In this document: positions 5,099 through 8,300 of the stretch, piece after piece | Layout of the letters: each line of letters begins with the position of its first letter | Position numbering within the stretch: position 1 is the stretch's first letter | Assembly (NCBI GenBank): GCA_021203745.1 | Contig: JAJQAP010000030.1 | Location: forward strand, 1 to 8,300 | Direction: 5' to 3' | Length of the DNA: 8,300 bases | From: Coprobacillus sp. | GTDB lineage: Bacteria; Bacillota_I; Bacilli_A; RFN20; CAG-826 | Translations under genes and position numbers: made by a program | Notes under the pieces: model-generated | Seen by the model: the letters and a program-made list of their open reading frames with translations, nothing else | The model's database searches: none | Told to the model about the DNA's origin: nothing

Positions 5099-8000
5099 TT
5101 ACGAATTGTAGTAGTAGATTTTCATCATATAAATGACGGCACGGTAATCGCCACTACTTGGTTTAGAAGTAGAGATGGTAATCGTATCAGTGGCATTAGA
5201 TAATGTAAAGGTTGCTGGAGTAATATCTTCTACAGAGGAGAGTGAAGAACCAGGTTGAGTGATTGTCGCTGAAACTTCATCATTAACAGATATAGTCACT
5301 GGTGTATTAGAATCATTCCACGATGTGACATAAAGAACGATTTCACTGATTGATACATCATTAAAGGTTATGGTGAGGGATCCAGTAGCCGAACTTGTTC
5401 CTAGCTTCAAACAGTTGTTTGAGACTAATAAACCACCTGAACTAGATCCATCAGCACCAAGTCCCACTTTTTCAGCGGCCGTACACGCATTATATGGGTT
5501 AGTGGCTACATTTTCTCCTATATAGACATTTTCTGTAGTAAAGAAGGTATCAACAGCAGTTGTGGCTACCGATGAATTGTTAGAAGTGCGTCCGGCCTTA
5601 GAGAAGTCATAAGTTCCAATTAAACCTTCTGGTGTATCCCCTAAAACCTTAGCGTTTACAGTAACTTCATATTCACCATATACCTCATCGCTAAGTATTG
5701 ATGTTGCTCTAATTGTAGCTTCACCAGCACCAACACCAGTGACAAGACCAGATTGACTGACACTAGCAATTGTTTCGTCAAGCGAAGACCATGTTACCTT
5801 TTGATTCGCCTCCTCTGGACTTACCGAAGCGGTTAATTGAATCGATGAACCTTCTTCTACCTCTTGATCACCGCTTATCGTAATTGATGTTGGAACTATG
5901 GCATTAGGTATCTCGTAATAGATAGTAATCTTTGTACAACGCAATTGTGTACCACCAGATGTAGAGGAGTAATCATTGCAATATATCACCTCTCCTGAGG
6001 CAGTAACATCGATTGTTATGGTGCCACCACTACTAGACTTAGGATTAGTTATGGAGCCTGCCTCATTACCATTAGCATCGGTAAAGGTCGCACTATCATT
6101 ACCATAATAAGAACCGGTATATGTTAATTCTATCTTTGATATCTCAGCGACCGATTCATCAACTGGGGTAAAGATAATTTGATTCTTGCTATAAATTCTA
6201 AAATCATTGCCATTATTATAGTAGTGAGGAGCAGTATTACCACCATTTGCGGCAAAACCAATAGTCACTAAATCACCATATATAATATCATCGGTAATAG
6301 TCGCATTATCTGCAACTGATGAATAGACATCGGCAGCGACAATTTCTTCGCTCTCTTCATAGACAAGTTCACTAGCGGAAACTACAGTTAACTTATATTC
6401 ACCTTTAACGTTAGAATCTGCAGCGGAACATGCATAGATTATAACTTCACCCTCACTTACTGGACTAACTAATCCCGTTTGACTGACACTGGCAACACCA
6501 TCATCACTAGATGACCAAATAACATGCTCATTAACACCTGAAGATGGACTAACTGTGGCATATAACTGTAAGGGATGGCCATCAACTTCTATCTCGGTTT
6601 TATCCTGGTCAGCACTTATTGTAATTGAATCTGGGGCTAATAAATCAGGATTAGCGGGAAATGGAACGACATGGTTATAACTATTAAGGTTATTGCTTGC
6701 ATAGCAGGCAAAATACTCAGAACCACTTTGTTCGCCAATGAAACGATCACTAAATGAAGAGGTGTAGAAATAGCCCTCTGCATCGTCTATTGGTTCTGCC
6801 CATGTCCAAGTGTAAGGGGAGTTATCTGCTTTCATGTTGGTATTAGATTCACTGCAAGCGATGTATTTAATTGTATCGCCTTCATAATAAGCTAACGTAC
6901 ACGTATTATCGATACCATCGTTTAATCCAGTGATATAGACATCCACGGCATCATCATAACTTGTTGTCACGACAAGATGAGAACTACTAATTGTGCCATC
7001 AAAATACTTATATGTATCACCATCTAGGACTCCAAGTTTATATGTTTGGTCACCAACTTGAGGTTCATTTGGAGCTTCTTCTAGTTCTGGTTCTCTCTCA
7101 TATGAAGAACCTGTATGATAAGAATCACTATTAATATTTGTATATGAGTAGCAAGCAAAGTATTCTTGCCCATCTTGATTACCGATAAATCTTTGAGAAC
7201 CACTACTATCATAAGTATAGAAAACGTCGTAACTATCATCATAATACCAAGTATAAGGATCTGAACTTAGAGTAAGATTTGTTCCACTGCCATTATAACC
7301 AATATAGGTAAGAGAACTATCAGAGTAGTATCTTGTAGGTTCCACTCCGTAGAAACCTAATGTGTATTTGCCTTCTTCAAACTCAGTGATAATTAAATCA
7401 ACCGCTTCATCGTAGTTTGTTGTAACCCCTAGATGACCATCAGTGATCGTCCCGTCAAAGTAGTAGCATGTATAAGCATTGATTTGCGCCCCAAATTTTG
7501 TGGTTTCGCTTGTGGGGGTAAAAGCACCGTGTTGAGTGGCATAGAATCCCACGGTAAGGTTAATCTTTGAAATGTATCTACCTACCCATGTATCAAAGGC
7601 ATCACCATTATTATTATCAATATCGGATATCCATTTAACCTTAACGTAGATATAAACACTACTAAAGGTAGAGATATCATCGCTCTCATCTTGCGGATAG
7701 AGGGTAAGATAGCTATTTGAACTAATCGACACCAATGTTGAGTCAAAACCATCCCCATAAGTGGAGTCTAGGTATGGGGAGTAGTAAGCACTTACTTCAA
7801 AATGATCTAAAAACTCATTTTCAAACTGCTCATTAGATTCATAATTGTTCTTTTTTTGGTAGGGATCACTTTCTTTAATCCCTGCATTTATTTCTAGGTC
7901 TCCAATAACATCTCCCTTATTAGTGATTTTTGCAATTCCAATAGGATCGGAGATTGAATACCTATTTGTATTACCTTCTGTAAAGGTAGAATCATTAGGT

Positions 8001-8206
8001 GATAGTTTTGCGGAGGTTTCAACATCAAAATCTGCTTCATAGTCGCTAGAAAGGTCAAAACCCCAGGTAGGAATATTGACAATACCACTTCCAGAACTAG
8101 AAGTTCTATATAGAGAATAGGTCACGCCTATCGCGGTGCCCGCAATGGCAAAGACGCATAGACAGGCTATCGTCGACCATAAAATTGTTTTCTTTACTTT
8201 TGTCAT
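5099..8206 (-). CDS. Large secreted protein: TasA-like domain, tandem repeats, two Big_2 Ig-like domains
   Basis: 1035 residues from the ATG at 8206. An in-frame ATG at 8266 would add 20 residues before the signal peptide, but it sits directly on a poly(A) tract without a ribosome binding site. The 8206 start gives MTKVKKTILWSTIACL, nearly identical to the fibre subunit's N-terminus, although AAGAAG upstream is weak. Signal peptide 1-33 (VTYSLY junction). TasA-like domain about 34-230 with YIYVKVKWISDID (185-197), DAFDTWVG (202-209) and FYATQ (221-225), paralogous to the 222-residue neighbour. Two tandem unassigned repeats at about 237-368 and 390-511. Big_2 Ig-like domains at about 525-609 and 771-850, each with W-S-S and V-S-Q-(T/S)-G-L-V. 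Beta-rich, possibly carbohydrate-binding modules at about 625-765 and 864-1034. There is no LPXTG motif or terminal membrane segment, so retention may occur through the TasA-like domain entering a fibre (inference). Likely an adhesin or matrix protein. Confidence 0.85.
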   Translation of the reverse strand: MTKVKKTILWSTIACLCVFAIAGTAIGVTYSLYRTSSSGSGIVNIPTWGFDLSSDYEADFDVETSAKLSPNDSTFTEGNTNRYSISDPIGIAKITNKGDVIGDLEINAGIKESDPYQKKNNYESNEQFENEFLDHFEVSAYYSPYLDSTYGDGFDSTLVSISSNSYLTLYPQDESDDISTFSSVYIYVKVKWISDIDNNNGDAFDTWVGRYISKINLTVGFYATQHGAFTPTSETTKFGAQINAYTCYYFDGTITDGHLGVTTNYDEAVDLIITEFEEGKYTLGFYGVEPTRYYSDSSLTYIGYNGSGTNLTLSSDPYTWYYDDSYDVFYTYDSSGSQRFIGNQDGQEYFACYSYTNINSDSYHTGSSYEREPELEEAPNEPQVGDQTYKLGVLDGDTYKYFDGTISSSHLVVTTSYDDAVDVYITGLNDGIDNTCTLAYYEGDTIKYIACSESNTNMKADNSPYTWTWAEPIDDAEGYFYTSSFSDRFIGEQSGSEYFACYASNNLNSYNHVVPFPANPDLLAPDSITISADQDKTEIEVDGHPLQLYATVSPSSGVNEHVIWSSSDDGVASVSQTGLVSPVSEGEVIIYACSAADSNVKGEYKLTVVSASELVYEESEEIVAADVYSSVADNATITDDIIYGDLVTIGFAANGGNTAPHYYNNGNDFRIYSKNQIIFTPVDESVAEISKIELTYTGSYYGNDSATFTDANGNEAGSITNPKSSSGGTITIDVTASGEVIYCNDYSSTSGGTQLRCTKITIYYEIPNAIVPTSITISGDQEVEEGSSIQLTASVSPEEANQKVTWSSLDETIASVSQSGLVTGVGAGEATIRATSILSDEVYGEYEVTVNAKVLGDTPEGLIGTYDFSKAGRTSNNSSVATTAVDTFFTTENVYIGENVATNPYNACTAAEKVGLGADGSSSGGLLVSNNCLKLGTSSATGSLTITFNDVSISEIVLYVTSWNDSNTPVTISVNDEVSATITQPGSSLSSVEDITPATFTLSNATDTITISTSKPSSGDYRAVIYMMKIYYYNS
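5657..5896 (-). other. Second Big_2 Ig-like domain (coding segment)
   Basis: Residues about 771-850 of the large protein: PTSITISGDQEVEEGSSIQL, a WSS strand, ASVSQSGLVTGVGAGEATI and a final YEVTV strand. This is the standard Big_2 layout known from intimin/invasin-type and many Gram-positive surface proteins, where it acts as a rigid spacer or adhesive module. Confidence 0.85.
6380..6634 (-). other. First Big_2 Ig-like domain (coding segment)
   Basis: Residues about 525-609 of the large protein: PDSITISADQDKTEIEVDG, LYATVSPSSG, VIWSSSDDGVASVSQTGLV and a final YKLTVV strand. It aligns along its length with the second Big_2 domain; the ASVSQ(T/S)GLV stretch is almost identical. Confidence 0.85.
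6674..7039 (-). repeat. Tandem protein repeat, copy 2
   Basis: Residues about 390-511 of the large protein. Matching blocks with copy 1 are YKYFDGTISSSHLVVTTSYD, DAVDVYITGL, SPYTWTW, DRFIGEQSGSEYFACYA and NNLNSY. The blocks keep order and spacing, with aromatic and Gly-rich content suggesting a compact beta fold. I cannot name the family. Confidence 0.8.
7103..7498 (-). repeat. Tandem protein repeat, copy 1
   Basis: Residues about 237-368 of the large protein. Blocks are CYYFDGTITDGHLGVTTNYD, EAVDLIITEF, DPYTWYYDD, QRFIGNQDGQEYFACYSYTN and NINSDSY. It is joined to copy 2 by a Glu/Pro-rich linker (residues about 370-386). The copies are clearly diverged, indicating an old duplication or distinct ligands. 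Confidence 0.8.
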
Positions 8207-8218
8207 TTTCTTCTTATA

Positions 8219-8234
8219 GATACCATAAGGTATC
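8219..8234 (-). promoter_or_regulatory. Hairpin just upstream of the large-protein start
   Basis: GATACC and GGTATC form a perfect 6-bp stem with a 4-nt loop, ending 12 nt before the ATG at 8206. It lies next to the weak AAGAAG ribosome binding site, so it could affect translation initiation or mRNA stability. Confidence 0.4.
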
Positions 8235-8255
8235 AAATAAAATCTTCTAACCTTA

Positions 8256-8300
8256 ACTATACTCATTTTTTTTTTTTTTTTTTTAAAAGCACAATTAAAT
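8256..8300 (-). promoter_or_regulatory. Candidate promoter containing a 19-base poly(A) tract
   Basis: On the minus strand a TTGTGC hexamer (8289-8294) is followed by TTTT, an A19 tract (8266-8284), TGAG and a -10-like TATAGT (8256-8261). The spacing between the two hexamers is 27 nt, far over the 17 optimum, and TTGTGC matches the -35 consensus at only three positions. A start near 8249 would give a leader of about 43 nt. Tract length may set promoter activity. Confidence 0.4.
8266..8284. repeat. Homopolymer tract of 19 T (plus) / 19 A (minus)
   Basis: An uninterrupted run of 19 identical bases, the only long homopolymer in the window, at the 5' flank of the large surface-protein gene. Such tracts are prone to slippage in replication and in sequencing, so the exact length may vary or be uncertain. 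Confidence 0.95.

Noticed and set aside
6380..7498. Recent tandem DNA duplication or CRISPR-like array
   Set aside because: The repeats are seen in protein but have diverged in DNA, and no short direct repeats with regular spacers occur.
7894..8088. 64-codon minus-strand ORF
   Set aside because: It is an alternative frame wholly inside the TasA-like domain of the large protein, with no ribosome binding site and no domain of its own.
8266..8284. T19 run as a plus-strand intrinsic terminator
   Set aside because: No GC-rich stem directly precedes it and there is no plus-strand gene to terminate; the nearest hairpin ends 31 nt away.
1..8300. Mycoplasma-type code (TGA = Trp)
   Set aside because: All long frames use TGG for Trp and have no internal TGA, so standard bacterial translation explains the genes.

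Overview
The window looks like one locus for secreted, SipW-processed surface fibres in an AT-rich, low-GC Gram-positive (Firmicutes/Bacilli-type) bacterium. All supported genes lie on the minus strand. The evidence for the host type is the SipW/ER-type signal peptidase, TasA/camelysin-like signal peptides, lipobox lipoproteins without outer-membrane features, strong AAGGAG/GGAGG ribosome binding sites, and Big_2 and beta-helix domains of the kind common in gut Firmicutes. The long reading frames use TGG for Trp, contain no internal TGA, and end in TAA or TAG, so the standard bacterial code applies rather than the Mycoplasma code.

Read in the direction of transcription (high to low coordinates), the layout is as follows. 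A 19-base poly(A) tract (8266-8284) with a -10-like box leads into a 1035-residue secreted protein (5099-8206). It has a TasA-like N-terminal domain, two copies of an unassigned ~125-residue repeat, two Big_2 Ig-like domains and two beta-rich modules. A palindromic terminator follows (5053-5070), then a regulatory-looking intergenic region, then a 222-residue TasA/camelysin-like protein (4122-4790) with a strong ribosome binding site. This protein is the likely major fibre subunit and is paralogous to the N-terminus of the 1035-residue protein. A 13-bp stem-loop (4046-4077) and a second intergenic region with possible leader structure and a tiny upstream ORF separate it from a tightly packed operon.

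That operon runs lipoprotein (3176-3796), SipW-type signal peptidase (2603-3172), TasA-like protein with a beta-helix C-terminal part (880-2610), and a GTG-start beta-helix lipoprotein (1-850, cut by the window edge). The first three genes repeat the order of Bacillus subtilis tapA-sipW-tasA, although the TapA-position protein here is a predicted lipoprotein.

Proposed joint function (inference): SipW removes the signal peptides of three TasA-like proteins. The 222-residue protein polymerises, the 1035- and 576-residue proteins enter or cap the fibre through their TasA-like domains and display binding modules, and the two lipoproteins tether the assembly to the membrane. No tRNA, rRNA, CRISPR array, transposase or plus-strand gene is supported.
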